Assembly (NCBI RefSeq): GCF_025148125.1
Contig: NZ_CP102267.1
Location: 3,420,501-3,484,500, forward strand
Direction: 5' to 3'
DNA from: Blautia wexlerae DSM 19850
Lineage (GTDB): Bacteria; Bacillota; Clostridia; Lachnospirales; Lachnospiraceae
DNA: 64,000 nt
Positions within the stretch are counted from its first letter, which is position 1. Each line of letters opens with the position of its first letter. Positions 16,108-26,100 of the stretch are shown in pieces. Position numbers and translations under genes: made by a program. The notes beneath the pieces were generated by a model. The model made no database searches. It saw only the letters and a program-made list of their open reading frames with translations, and was not told the origin of the DNA.

Positions 16108-17238
16108 TTAAAGATATCTTCCCAGCATATTTTTCACACACTTTTCTACCATATCCATACTTTCTATACATACCTCTTTTTTCATTCCTGCCGCAATTCC
16201 CACAGTCAGGAGTTCTTTTCTGCCTGGATTACGTCCATTTCCGTCAACTGTTGTAGTATGCTCTCCATAGTATGTGTTACTGTAAGTAAGATCATATGCC
16301 GGACTCAGGCTCCATCTGTCTTTTTCATCATTATATAAATAGGTGAAATTCTTTGAATGATCATCTCTGTTATGTGCAAAAACATTAAAACACATCCTGC
16401 GAAACATCTCTCTCATATCTTTCTTATTATCTCTGGTTAATATTTTTGTCAGTTTCATCAGACTGTGATAATCCAGGCTTGGCTGCTCAAAATTCAACTC
16501 CAGCAACGCAGCAGCTGTCAGCATATGAATTCTCTTTGTTCCATTTTTATCTGATATCCTATCAAACCGCTTAATCCCAAAATACCCCTCACAGTTCTCA
16601 GATGGAAACAGTCTGGTTTCACTCATTATAATACCACATTTTTTTGCGCAGCATGAATAATCATATTCCATCTTCCCTGCATTTTCTCCATCCACATGTG
16701 CAGGAAATTTAATAATCCATTCCTCTCCATTCACTGTAGTCATAATTTTGGGTCTGGCTCCACCACTTGTACCACCGAGACGATATAATTCATCCAATCT
16801 ATCGGAGTATTCCGTATTTAGTATTTTCCGGCACTGCTCCGCAAGTTCATCCAAATCCACATCTCCATATTGTTCATCTATTTTTTTCTCTGGATAATAG
16901 GTAAGTGCTCCCATACCTGACTTTCCAACAATTGCCAGCCGATCCAGCACTGTTAATTTGTCTGGATTCTGCTTATGTGCACGTAGCAGACGATCCAACA
17001 ACAATCTCCCCCAATTATCCGGCAAACTATCTGCAAATACTCCAAATAATCCGTCAAAATAATCTTTTGTCGGTACAAAAACCTGCTTTTTAAGGGGAAG
17101 TGAAAACGGACTGATCGGAAAACCATTTTCAATCCATTCTTCACTATATTGAAACGCAGCTTTATGGTCAGCTGTCATAGCCAGTGTTCCTACAAGTTTT
17201 TCATCATAAAATACCTGTAATGCATTACCTTCCCTCAT
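16108..17238 (-). CDS. HipA-type serine/threonine kinase toxin
   Basis: 376 residues, somewhat shorter than E. coli HipA (440). The N-terminal subdomain reads LQVFYDEKLVGTLAMTADHK and ISPFSLPLKKQ, followed by FGVFADSLPDNWGRLLLDRL, a HipA hallmark. The ATP-binding loop GGTSGGARPK is at 155-164, the catalytic motif HNRDDHSKNF at 289-298, and SPAYDLT near 312-318. HipA kinases phosphorylate aminoacyl-tRNA synthetases or related proteins and induce dormancy. The start overlaps the end of the HTH gene by 14 bp, which indicates translational coupling with the antitoxin. All catalytic motifs look intact. Confidence 0.88.
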   Translation of the reverse strand: MREGNALQVFYDEKLVGTLAMTADHKAAFQYSEEWIENGFPISPFSLPLKKQVFVPTKDYFDGLFGVFADSLPDNWGRLLLDRLLRAHKQNPDKLTVLDRLAIVGKSGMGALTYYPEKKIDEQYGDVDLDELAEQCRKILNTEYSDRLDELYRLGGTSGGARPKIMTTVNGEEWIIKFPAHVDGENAGKMEYDYSCCAKKCGIIMSETRLFPSENCEGYFGIKRFDRISDKNGTKRIHMLTAAALLELNFEQPSLDYHSLMKLTKILTRDNKKDMREMFRRMCFNVFAHNRDDHSKNFTYLYNDEKDRWSLSPAYDLTYSNTYYGEHTTTVDGNGRNPGRKELLTVGIAAGMKKEVCIESMDMVEKCVKNMLGRYL

Positions 17239-17503
17239 TTATGACCTCCTGAATATCTTTATATGGAACATGCGTAAAAATATTTCTAAGCTCATCTGCA
17301 ATATCCAAAGCCATGGCAATCTTTGTCAGTGATATCAATGATATCTGTCCGGTAGTTTCGAATCTCTTAATTGAACCATAGCTTACTCCGCTCATGGAAG
17401 ATAATTTTTCCTGAGAAATAGAGCGTCGTTTTCTGATATTACGCACCCTTTGTGCAAGCTTCTGATCCAGTTCCTCTGCTGTTTCCCATACAAACTGCTC
17501 CAT
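17225..17503 (-). CDS. HipB-type XRE-family antitoxin/repressor
   Basis: 92 residues with one Cro/C1 helix-turn-helix: LAQRVRNIRKRRSISQEKLS followed by SMSGVSYGSIKRFETTGQI. This size and order (HTH gene first, HipA gene second, overlapping) is that of hipBA modules, where HipB binds HipA and represses the operon. Its C-terminus ends IQEVINEGR over the HipA start. GGATA-N6-TATCC 28 bp upstream is a plausible autoregulatory site. Confidence 0.88.
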   Translation of the reverse strand: MEQFVWETAEELDQKLAQRVRNIRKRRSISQEKLSSMSGVSYGSIKRFETTGQISLISLTKIAMALDIADELRNIFTHVPYKDIQEVINEGR

Positions 17504-17530
17504 TTTCCCTCCTTGCTTTTTATTGTTTTA

Positions 17531-17589
17531 TGGATATTATTTTATCCAAAATTCCGCCATTTCATTAAAATTAGACAATATTTTATCCA
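17531..17589. promoter_or_regulatory. Candidate HipB operator
   Basis: TGGATA (17531-17536) and TTATCCA (17542-17548) form the inverted pair GGATA-N6-TATCC just before the hipB-type gene, and another TTATCCA half-site is at 17583-17589. E. coli HipB recognises TATCC-N8-GGATA, the same half-sites in the opposite arrangement, so the match is suggestive only. Confidence 0.5.
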
Positions 17590-17661
17590 ATATCATTCTA
17601 TCATTTACTCTTTCATAAATCAAGCCTTTACCTATTCTTTATATATTATTGAAAATTTGTT

Positions 17662-17770
17662 GTTACTGTTCACACACCACTATCCCGAGACATACAAGCC
17701 AAAATTCCATTGCCGCAGGCAATCTGGAATGAATTTTGGCTACGTTACTGTGAACGGAGTGAACAGTAAC
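17662..17770. repeat. 109-bp palindromic element, family 1 copy A
   Basis: Bounded by GTTACTGTTCAC at the left and GTGAACAGTAAC at the right, a perfect 12-bp terminal inversion. The inside carries CCAAAATTCCATTGCCGC, GCAATCTGGAATGAATTTTGG and a second internal palindrome. Its reverse complement matches the element at 48676-48818 almost throughout. It has no ORF and lies between the HipB and TetR genes. Confidence 0.85.
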
Positions 17771-17864
17771 GTAAATTTCTCAAAAAAAAGAAAAAGCACC
17801 TGCTGTATCGTCAGATTTGTGATATACTTTATGTATTACTTACAGACTCCCGGGGGAAACAACT

Positions 17865-18443
17865 ATGCAAAATGTAATTCCCGATGAAAGATATTCTGTG
17901 GCTGACGAGGCCATTTTAGGTGCTTTTTTCAAATTGTTAAAAGAAAAGAAACCTGACAGGATTACTGTATCCGACATCACTAAAACAGCTGGTATTGCCA
18001 GAAGTACCTTTTATAATCACTATCAGGACATCCCTTCACTGATCTCTGCAGTTGAGGATAAAACTATTCATGATGTTTTTTCCATGATGGAAAATTTCCA
18101 GCCAAAAAATGACCGGGATATCTGCAGTTCCTATTTTCTGACTCTGTGCCGGTACACCATGGAAAATCCTTTTCTGTCCGGTCTTTTGAGCACGCCTCAT
18201 GGCAATGATCTGTTTGAAAAAATGCTGACTATGCTCCATCATTATGTTACAGAAACTACATCTAATTCCAGGCCTGACAGGCATACAAAGGAAGAAGTTT
18301 CCTATGTGATCACCTGCGCCATCGGCAGTACCATCGGCGTTCTCCACAAATGGAGCCGGGATAATTTTAATCTGGCACCGGAAGTGATCGCTGATATTCT
18401 GTCTGAGGTTTTTTTATCCGGTATGCTTCCACTTTTATCTTAA
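17865..18443 (+). CDS. TetR-family transcriptional regulator
   Basis: 192 residues starting at ATG 17865 behind GGGGG. Residues ~15-60 (ADEAILGAFFKLLKEKKPDR, ITVSDITKTAGIARSTFYNH) are the TetR helix-turn-helix, ending in the usual YNHYQDIPSLI. The rest is a helical ligand domain of the type that often carries a TetR_C_7/8-like fold. It converges on the AMP-ligase gene with a gap of 9 bp between stop codons, and the pair share one terminator. It is the obvious candidate regulator of the condensation/ACP/ligase operon, but no operator is clear. Confidence 0.88.
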   Translation: MQNVIPDERYSVADEAILGAFFKLLKEKKPDRITVSDITKTAGIARSTFYNHYQDIPSLISAVEDKTIHDVFSMMENFQPKNDRDICSSYFLTLCRYTMENPFLSGLLSTPHGNDLFEKMLTMLHHYVTETTSNSRPDRHTKEEVSYVITCAIGSTIGVLHKWSRDNFNLAPEVIADILSEVFLSGMLPLLS

Positions 18444-18466
18444 GCCTCTGTCTTATTCCAGAGGCT
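18443..18466. terminator. Shared bidirectional terminator
   Basis: AGCCTCTG and CAGAGGCT pair around an 8-nt loop. The hairpin overlaps the last bases of both the TetR gene (+) and the AMP-ligase gene (-). Confidence 0.6.
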
Positions 18467-19997
18467 CATCAATCAGGACATCCTGTCTCCTGATCTTTTT
18501 TGTTGTGTTGCGGATAAACGGATTTTTGCGGACAACCAATCCTGTAATGCGGCGATAGGTGGGCTGATTTCTGTTATATTCATCCAGAAATGCCTGAAGC
18601 TGTGCCTGAATTGCCTCTGCATCCAATGCTTTCGCTTCCACAACAGCCTGCTCCGGATAGATGCGGGCGGTCAATCCATTGTCCTCACCTGTGACGATCA
18701 CTTCTCCTATCAGCGGATTCAGAGCCAGCTTATTCTCAATCTCCTCCGGAGATACATTTTCACCGTTGGACAGGATGATCAGGTTCTTCACACGTCCATT
18801 GATAAACAGATAACCGTCTTCATCCATATATCCCTTGTCACCGGTATGCAGCCAGCCATCCTTTAAAGTCTCTGCTGTCTCATCAGGCATCTGATAATAT
18901 CCCTTCATAACACTGCTTCCCTTTACCAGAATCTCACCGTTTTCGAATCTGATTTCTGCATTTTCAAGTGGTTTTCCAATAGAACCCTTTTTATGATTTT
19001 CCGGTGTATTGTTGCTGATAACAGGGGAACATTCTGACATTCCATAGCCTTCCAGTACTTCGACGCCATATTCTGCAAAACGGTCAATATAATATGGATC
19101 CAGATGTGCACCGCCTGTAAAGATAATACGCAATTTTCCACCGAATACCTTTTCTGCCAGAACTGCCTTCGGAATTGACGGATCAGCGGCAGCCAGTCTC
19201 TTATAAATAGTTTCGATCATCATTGGAACCATAAGCATAATCTCCGGTTTGAAAATACTCATATTCCTTACCATATGGAGCAGGGAATCATTGATACAAA
19301 GAGTTGCACCCAGTGAAAATCCCTTCAGCCAGTCCATAACCAGACAGAATGCGTGATGGATCGGAAGCACACTGAGCACGGCAGTTCCCGGTTCTGCCGT
19401 AATCTTTACTGCCTCAACATTGGAAGCCAGATTATTCTGTGTCAGCATAACACCCTTGCTCTTTCCTGTTGTTCCGGAAGTGAAAATGATGGTCGCAATA
19501 TCCTCTGCATCCGGGCAGACAGAATCTGATGATGCACTCTTTCCTGCATTTCGAAGTTCACCAATACCATATACCTTTGCCGGTGCATCTTCTACCTCTT
19601 CCTGAAGCATCCACACCTTCTGAAGTTTCGGGCAGTTTTCAAGAAATGCATCCAGATATGGTTTAAGCTTCGGACTTAAGAAAAGAGCTACGGAATCGGA
19701 ACGGTTAAGCAGATCGATCAGATCCTCACAGGGAAGTGCGGCATCCAGCGGTACTGCAGTGGTACATCCGGTGATGATTCCCAGATAACTTTCCATCCAC
19801 TCTACAGAACTGGTTCCGATCAGTGCAATGTGTTTGCCCTCAAAGCCTTCTGCAAGAAGACCTTTTCTGGTGGAAACTACATTTTCCATCAGTTCGCCAT
19901 AGCTTCTTTCCATAATTTCCTTTTTCTTGAGCCATTTTACTGCTTTTACTTCATCAAATTTACGTACACTTTCTTCTAATATATTTCTGATCAGCAT
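18453..19997 (-). CDS. AMP-forming acyl/aminoacyl ligase (ANL superfamily)
   Basis: 514 residues of the adenylate-forming superfamily. The P-loop-like A3 motif is IIFTSGTTGKSKGVMLTQNN, followed by SVLPIHHAFCLVMDWLKGF, the A5 motif EGYGMSECSPVISN, then LHTGDKGYMDEDGYLFINGR and KNLIILSNGENVSPEEIENK (A7-A8). The C-terminal lysine lies in NTTKKIRRQ (A10). The HHAF motif and overall look are those of acyl-activating enzymes rather than of a typical NRPS adenylation domain. The gene is third in an operon after a condensation-domain protein and an acyl carrier protein, so it most likely loads an acyl or amino-acyl group onto that carrier. The substrate is unknown. Confidence 0.85.
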   Translation of the reverse strand: MLIRNILEESVRKFDEVKAVKWLKKKEIMERSYGELMENVVSTRKGLLAEGFEGKHIALIGTSSVEWMESYLGIITGCTTAVPLDAALPCEDLIDLLNRSDSVALFLSPKLKPYLDAFLENCPKLQKVWMLQEEVEDAPAKVYGIGELRNAGKSASSDSVCPDAEDIATIIFTSGTTGKSKGVMLTQNNLASNVEAVKITAEPGTAVLSVLPIHHAFCLVMDWLKGFSLGATLCINDSLLHMVRNMSIFKPEIMLMVPMMIETIYKRLAAADPSIPKAVLAEKVFGGKLRIIFTGGAHLDPYYIDRFAEYGVEVLEGYGMSECSPVISNNTPENHKKGSIGKPLENAEIRFENGEILVKGSSVMKGYYQMPDETAETLKDGWLHTGDKGYMDEDGYLFINGRVKNLIILSNGENVSPEEIENKLALNPLIGEVIVTGEDNGLTARIYPEQAVVEAKALDAEAIQAQLQAFLDEYNRNQPTYRRITGLVVRKNPFIRNTTKKIRRQDVLIDEPLE

Positions 19998-20042
19998 ATC
20001 TGTCCCCCATTATTTTCTGAACTGTTCAAGTTATGGATATCC

Positions 20043-20073
20043 TGTCAGGTACAAAATATCCTTGACCCTGACA
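20043..20073 (-). other. Hairpin between carrier-protein and ligase genes
   Basis: TGTCAGG and CCTGACA pair around 17 nt in the 103-bp gap between the ACP and ligase genes. It has no T run, so it is more likely an mRNA-processing or stability element than a terminator. Confidence 0.4.
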
Positions 20074-20100
20074 TCTTTATAAGTTTTGCTTCGAAAAAAA

Positions 20101-20331
20101 TTACTGAAGTTCTTCCAGCAGATTTAAGGCTTCGCCAAGAGTTGTGATCTTCAGCACTTCGCTCTCGTCAAGTTCAAGATCAAAGGTATCCTCAAGCTCA
20201 CCTAAAAAGGACATAAAATCCAGAGAACTGAAACCCAGATCCTCGCGGAATCTCATTTCATTATTCATTTCTTCCGGTGCTACCTTGCTATACTGTGCTA
20301 CAATATTTTTAAATTCCATTTCCTGATTCAT
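20101..20331 (-). CDS. Acyl/peptidyl carrier protein
   Basis: A 76-residue acidic four-helix carrier protein of normal ACP length. The phosphopantetheine attachment region reads MRFREDLGFSSLDFMSFLGE; the Ser before Leu-Asp (about residue 37) is in the DSL position, although the usual Asp is replaced by Ser. The end is ELDESEVLKITTLGEALNLL. It is 26 bp after the condensation-domain gene and 103 bp before the ligase gene. Being encoded apart from any fatty-acid genes, it is probably a dedicated carrier for this small pathway. Confidence 0.88.
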   Translation of the reverse strand: MNQEMEFKNIVAQYSKVAPEEMNNEMRFREDLGFSSLDFMSFLGELEDTFDLELDESEVLKITTLGEALNLLEELQ

Positions 20332-20357
20332 TGCATTTCCTCCTGATATTGATTTAG

Positions 20358-21746
20358 TTAAACCAGTTCCATAATTTCGCCGATGCTCATATCCGGCTCT
20401 GCGATTCCCTTGAAAAGAATACGCATCATATAATAATAGAGCAGTTCCATATCATGTTCCTCCAGATGAGCAGTCTGGTAATGATAGGAGAAGTTCATAC
20501 CTCCATCTTCTGTATGGGATACAGTCAGATACATCTTCTTGGTAGCTGCACCGTTTGCAAACCATTTTGCATGCTGACGGATAGTTCCAAGCATTTCATT
20601 CTCTACCTTCACAGTCATTGGCTGGTAAGTCAGATAACAGCTCTCATATCCTGTATGCTCCGGTGTATTGTATCTCTTTCTCATCTCATCCATAATAAAT
20701 GCCGGATCGTAATTGCTGTGCATGTAGATACGATTCTGCATATTCTGAATCTCATAAGCAGCAGAAAGGAAATCTGTCTCCGGTGCGATCACTGTTCTGC
20801 ATGGGAACATGATAGTTCTGCTTCCTCCTGAAGTCCATTCATCATGAGTAGAACGTCTGGATATAAAATTCTGGATAGTGATATCTTCCTGTCCGTTATT
20901 TACCTTTGACAGATAGGTACGGATGCCAAGCAGAAGAAGGTTTGTCATAGACAGCTGATGGTTCATACAGAAATCGATCAGATTTTTAGTTGGTCCCGGC
21001 TCCAGATAATAATCCTTAACTGCCACAAACAGATCCTTCATCTCAATGTCAGAAGAACGAAGTTTTGGATTTCCATGACGTTTTCTTGCTTCCTCCAGTA
21101 CGGACGGGCCCTGAATATCAGAGTACAGAGGTTCGCCCAGTGCATCCAGCTGATCATCCCAGAATTTCTTATCTTTTGCAAAACGTTTCTCGTTGCCTGC
21201 TTTTGCAAGGTCTTTTTTCAGTACTGTCTCAAAGTCTGCCAGTTCCTGCGGATAGGCTGTTCCATATTTATAATAGGTATATAACTGAAACAGATCACCG
21301 ATCATTACTACCAGACCACAGGAATCGATCAGTCTGTGATCCATATGTACAAAGAAACCATTATATCCTTCCGGCAGCTTCAGCATAGTAAACTCGCACA
21401 TGGGAATGTCATCACCGTCAAAGGTTTCGTATGCCCACTGCTGCATCAGCTCGTCTGCTTTTGCAAGGCTTCCCATTCCTGACAGATCCTTGAATCCGAT
21501 ATCTCTTGGATCCTGTTTTACAAGGTATTGCTGTACATTTCCGTCTTTATCAGGCTTCGTAAAACGGATTCTGGTGCATCCGGAACGTTCTGTCTCCATC
21601 TGAATACATTTTTTTAATAATCCAAAATCCAGTTCAGCCTGTACAGACGCCACAACACTGACACCGGATACCTGCTGTGTACCGTAATCCATGATCCAGT
21701 TATGGTGCATTTTCTGTGCTGCTGTTAAAGGATAGTAGTTTGTCAT
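20358..21746 (-). CDS. Stand-alone NRPS-like condensation-domain protein
   Basis: 462 residues, the length of one condensation (C) domain, with no attached adenylation or carrier domain. The N-terminus YYPLTAAQKMHHNWIMDYG resembles the C1 motif (L.P.Q..). The core reads FFVHMDHRLIDSCGLVVMIG; against HHxxxDG the first His is Asp and the Gly is Ser, while the second, catalytic His and the Asp are kept. Later motifs include ITIQNFISRRSTHDEWTSGG and SRTIMFPCRTVIAP near 310-340. Such free C domains join an acyl- or aminoacyl-carrier substrate to an amine or alcohol. A clear GGAGG precedes the start. It is the first gene of a C-ACP-ligase operon. Confidence 0.82.
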   Translation of the reverse strand: MTNYYPLTAAQKMHHNWIMDYGTQQVSGVSVVASVQAELDFGLLKKCIQMETERSGCTRIRFTKPDKDGNVQQYLVKQDPRDIGFKDLSGMGSLAKADELMQQWAYETFDGDDIPMCEFTMLKLPEGYNGFFVHMDHRLIDSCGLVVMIGDLFQLYTYYKYGTAYPQELADFETVLKKDLAKAGNEKRFAKDKKFWDDQLDALGEPLYSDIQGPSVLEEARKRHGNPKLRSSDIEMKDLFVAVKDYYLEPGPTKNLIDFCMNHQLSMTNLLLLGIRTYLSKVNNGQEDITIQNFISRRSTHDEWTSGGSRTIMFPCRTVIAPETDFLSAAYEIQNMQNRIYMHSNYDPAFIMDEMRKRYNTPEHTGYESCYLTYQPMTVKVENEMLGTIRQHAKWFANGAATKKMYLTVSHTEDGGMNFSYHYQTAHLEEHDMELLYYYMMRILFKGIAEPDMSIGEIMELV

Positions 21747-21948
21747 ACTTTATTTAACCTCCATCACCCGTTTTTTCTCTTTTCCCGGGTACAAAAACAT
21801 TACATACTTGTTCAGTAGCCCACAATTATTTTAAAAATAATGTACTGGCAGCTACAACATTACTTTTTTAATTACGTGACAAAAAATAGCACAGATTTTT
21901 CCCAAATACCAGTACCCTCCGCACTTAATGAACACTTTACATAAAATT

Positions 21949-21998
21949 GACCGAGACTTATCATGCATTTAACAAAACGCATCTGATAAGTCCCGGTC
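21949..21998 (-). terminator. Terminator after the alpha/beta-hydrolase gene
   Basis: GACCGAGACTTATCA and its near-complement form a 15-bp stem with a 20-nt loop that itself pairs partly. It stands 50 bp past the hydrolase stop and separates that gene from the C-ACP-ligase operon. The remaining 21747-21948 is A/T-rich leader sequence of the condensation gene, without another gene. Confidence 0.7.
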
Positions 21999-22047
21999 AG
22001 AGATTGTTGTCATTCGTAATCGCCTTTGGCGGTCGAAAACAGTCACA

Positions 22048-23034
22048 TTATTTTTCAGAATTACTGCCATCATATTTCTCAAAAAACTCCATCACTGTAC
22101 GCTGATACAGTTCCGGATCTGCATAGGCACTGCACAGATGCCTTGCTCCCTGTACAATGACCAGTTCCTTTGGTGCTTTGCACAGCATATAGTTCTGGAA
22201 TGAATTGTTCGGGTACACATAAGTATCCTTCTCTCCATGAAAGAAAAGGACAGGTCTTGTATTCCTTTTCATAGCTTCTGTGGTATCTGCATCTTTCATA
22301 CGAAATCCTGCCACAAAATGGCACAGACAGTTCATTTCCTTCAAAAGCAAAGGAATATAATGCAAATGAAACCAGTTGTCAGCCATATCCCGCATCTGTC
22401 TTTCCATAGACTGAAAACCACAGTCTGCGATCAGCCCTTTCACCTCTGACGGAAGCCTGTATCCGGATGCCATCAGTACAGCGGCTGCTCCCATAGACTG
22501 TCCATACAGATAGATTGGAAGCTTCTCCTCATTTCTCTCGGACACATAAATTGCCCAACGCTGCACATCCCATTTTTCCTTTGCTCCAAAGGTAATATAT
22601 TTTCCTTCACTTTCTCCACAACATCGCTGTTCCATAAACAGAAGATTACATTGATGCTCATGGAGATATTTTGCCATAAATGACAGGGAACCAAATCTGC
22701 TGCCCCTGTAACCATGGCTTAAGATAACAAACCGCTTTGCATGCTCTGCCGGCAGATAGAATCCGTGGAGTTTTAATCCATCCACGCTTTGGATATAACA
22801 GTCCTGCATCTTCTGAGCCTCACACCATGCCCTGCTCTCCTCATATTCCTTTGCGTATCCGTTTCTGGGATGATTATCCCGTATATGGGATAATTCAAAC
22901 CATTTCTTTCTTTCCTTTTTCCTTCCCCCTCTTTTGCAGCAGACCACCATGTTAAAAAAACGCCAGCCAATCTCCATAATCCCTGAAAAAAAAAGCAATC
23001 CTGCTGCTGACAACCTGAAAAATTTTTTCTTCAT
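22048..23034 (-). CDS. Membrane-anchored alpha/beta hydrolase
   Basis: 328 residues. The first ~30 (KKFFRLSAAGLLFFSGIMEI) form a single membrane anchor, followed by a basic stretch. The hydrolase core starts at VDGLKLHGFYLPAEHAKRFV and ILSHGYRGS. The nucleophile elbow is YGQSMGAAAVL (Ser), the acid is in FFHGEKDTYVYPNN, and the base is in ARHLCSAY. The family includes peptidases, acyl-esterases and thioesterases, so the substrate is open. It is upstream of the C-ACP-ligase operon in the same direction, but a terminator intervenes, so a role as release enzyme for that pathway is only a possibility. Confidence 0.82.
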   Translation of the reverse strand: MKKKFFRLSAAGLLFFSGIMEIGWRFFNMVVCCKRGGRKKERKKWFELSHIRDNHPRNGYAKEYEESRAWCEAQKMQDCYIQSVDGLKLHGFYLPAEHAKRFVILSHGYRGSRFGSLSFMAKYLHEHQCNLLFMEQRCCGESEGKYITFGAKEKWDVQRWAIYVSERNEEKLPIYLYGQSMGAAAVLMASGYRLPSEVKGLIADCGFQSMERQMRDMADNWFHLHYIPLLLKEMNCLCHFVAGFRMKDADTTEAMKRNTRPVLFFHGEKDTYVYPNNSFQNYMLCKAPKELVIVQGARHLCSAYADPELYQRTVMEFFEKYDGSNSEK

Positions 23035-23066
23035 CTGATTTTCTCCTCTTCTTACCTGTCAGAATG

Positions 23067-23139
23067 TGTTTGAAATAACTACACCACTTGCTTGTCTGCG
23101 AGTCCTGTTGTACAAATGAAAAAGCCTCAGTGTAGCCCG
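23067..23139. repeat. Palindromic element family 2, partial copy 2
   Basis: TTTGAAATAACTACACCACTTG, CTTGTCTGCGAGTCC and AAGCCTCAGTGTAGCCCG match the left half of the element at 12970-13134 with scattered changes. The right half is missing. It lies between the hydrolase start and the GGDEF-EAL stop. Confidence 0.7.
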
Positions 23140-23159
23140 AAATATTCACGCCAGCTTTC

Positions 23160-26100
23160 TCATAATCTGCTTTCTGTAAATTTTCTCATAAATTCTTCAT
23201 ACTCACAAGGCTTCCCCCAGAAATATCCCTGTGTGAATTCCGGGTACAGTTTTCGGATCATGGCCCATTCCTGCTCATTTTCCACGCCTTCAATGCAAAT
23301 CCTCATATCCAGATTATGGATCATGGTGCAGAACTGATTCAGCAGATAATATTCCTGTTCATCTGCAACTGCTTTCACAGTGAAAGAGCGGTCAATCTTA
23401 ATGATCTCCGGTTTCAGCTCGTTGAGATAATGGAAGTTCGAATATCCGGTTCCAAAGTCATCCAATGCAAGACTGATTCCCATCCGCCTCAGTTCTGTGA
23501 GAAAATGCTTCTCATTGATATTTTGTTCCAGAAGGTCACTCTCTGTCAATTCCACGATCAACGCTTCCAGCGGCAGTCCTGCTCTTTTCGTTTCTGCACT
23601 GATATCCTGGATCACATCGGACTTGGATGCCTGAACCTGGGAAATATTAATACTCACTCTAAAACCTGGAAGTACTTTCCGGATCTCGCTGCATTTTCCC
23701 ATAGCTTCTCTCATCATCCAGCGGCCAGCCGGAATAATAAGACCGGTTTCTTCCAGAATCGGAATAAACTCTGCCGGTGAAATCATCCCGAGTTTTTCAG
23801 AAGTAAAACGCATTAAAGCTTCTGCTCCATAAGGTACTTTTTTATCTTCGTCAAATACAGGCTGATAAAAAGCCGTAAAACCCTGGCAGCCATTGAGCAC
23901 AGCCTCCCGCAGTTCCTGGGTAATCTCCCTCTTCCGAAGAAATTTCCTGTAAGTTTCTCCGTCAAATATATAACAGCGGTTTCTTCCCAGCGTCTTTGCC
24001 TCATTCAAAGCAAAATCCGTCAGCTTCAGGGCTTCTGAATACTGATTTCCCTCTAATGCCGCAAATGACACAATTCCTCCTGAAACCGTATACATGACCT
24101 TAAACTCGTTAGATTCAATAAATCTGTCTGTTGCAGCTCTCACTTTATCATAAAGTTTATCTGCATCCCTCACCTGGTCAGAAGAAACATCCAGAATCAG
24201 AAATTCATCTGCCACAAGCTTGTACACTTTCTGTCCTTCTGACAGGCATCCGGAAATACAATCAGCCGTTTTCCTAAGCACAAAGTCACCGTACTCCTGT
24301 CCGAAGTTATCATTTATTTCCTTAAAATGATCAATTCCAATCCGAAGCAGATATCCTGTTTCCAGAGGAGTGTCCTGTTGGTCCATATACTCCCGGAATC
24401 CTGTCTCTCCTAATAACCCGCTTACATTATCTGCCTTCTGTCTTTCTCCAATCTCATTGATACAACCAATCATATAAAGAGGTTTCATATTATCATCCCG
24501 CACCAGATATCCTTTGCAATGAATCCAGACCGGCACTTTTTTCAGATCCAGCCATCGATATTCCATGCTATGTGTACAGCGGTCTGTTTTAAGAAGATTA
24601 TCAAATTCCTCCTTCATTTTTTCATAATCAGGTTCATATACAAATTCTTTATGGTTTGAAATCACATTATGAAAACTATTTTTCGGAATACAGAAACGGT
24701 CAAGAGCCTGGTTTGCTATGTAATAAAAATCTGTCCGGAAATCAACCACATACGGGTAATTATCTGTGGTCGGACTCAGAAGATCGATCACGCTGCAAAG
24801 CTCATCCAAGGGCATGCTCTGATATTTCTTCTCCTGCAGGATCACTTCATCTGTAATTTCCTCTGTGGAATGCTTTTCCATACGGGAAAGCAAGTGACCC
24901 GGATCAGTTGACCGCGCAATCTTCTTCCTGCGCTTCTGACGGTACAGCATGGTATCGCTTCGCCTTACAATATCTTTAAAATCAAAATCTATATCAGGCT
25001 GATAATAAGCGTATCCTGCTGATATACTAAGCGGATAATCCAGCTTGTGTGTTTTCGCTGTTTTTTTCAGAAGCAGCTCCAGGGTCTTCAGCCGTTCCGG
25101 AATCATATCTTTCTCGTCACTGTGATATACATACGCAAACTCATCACCACCGATTCTGAAACAGTTCTTCACATTCTGAAATGCCTGACTGATACACTGA
25201 TAACACAGCTTCAGCGCCTCATCTCCCTTTTCATGTCCAAAATTATCATTTATCACTTTCAGATCATCCAGATCAAAAACCACCACACCTGTGGTACTCA
25301 GTTTAATTTCACCTTCATCCAGATATTTCACCATATCCTCGTAAGCATTTCGGTTCATGGCCTCTGTGAGCATATCCATATTGGCTATTTTCTGCAGATA
25401 AATCACCTTTTGCTTCTGGATATATTGATCGTAATATTGAGAAACCTGTATCCAGATCAGCATAATAATAAACAGCATAGTTCCCATGGAAAGCAAAATG
25501 GATATCTGTTCAAATCTTCTTAAATAATAAAAAATCATTTCCGCCATTCCAAATCCCATGACCACGCACATAGGATACCGGAATTTTTGGGCTACATCAT
25601 TTTCTTTTTTTCCGGCTTCGTAAAGAATGATCACAACTGTGTAAACCACATTTGCAACCATAATAACATGAATTACAGAAAGTAACCGGGACATATCAAT
25701 AATTCCTGTACACTGAAGCAAAACATCGACTGCCATATTTGTAAGATAGAGGATGGAAAAAATCAATGCACCTTTGTGGTACCTGCTTTTGCAGATATCA
25801 TATAACAGGAAATTAAATGGCACCGGAAAAAGAAAGAGTGAAAAATACTCCACAAAATATAAGGTTCTTCCATCCGGGATCAAAAACTGCAGAAAACCAC
25901 ATTGTACCAGTGTCCATACTGCGACCAGCAATGAAAAAAATCCAAGATTTAAAAAAATCTCAATTTTCGCTTCTGTCTTGTCGCTTCTTTTTCTTCGCGC
26001 TGCGCCACAATAGAGAAGTATGCAGATAACAGCGGCAAACAGGATTCCACAGCTGATCACCGGAATTCCAAGACTGTCCGTTAAGATTTTCAGAATACAA

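Noticed and set aside
22048..23034. The alpha/beta hydrolase as a certain thioesterase of the condensation operon
   Set aside because: A terminator at 21949-21998 separates them and the hydrolase has a membrane anchor. The link is only positional.
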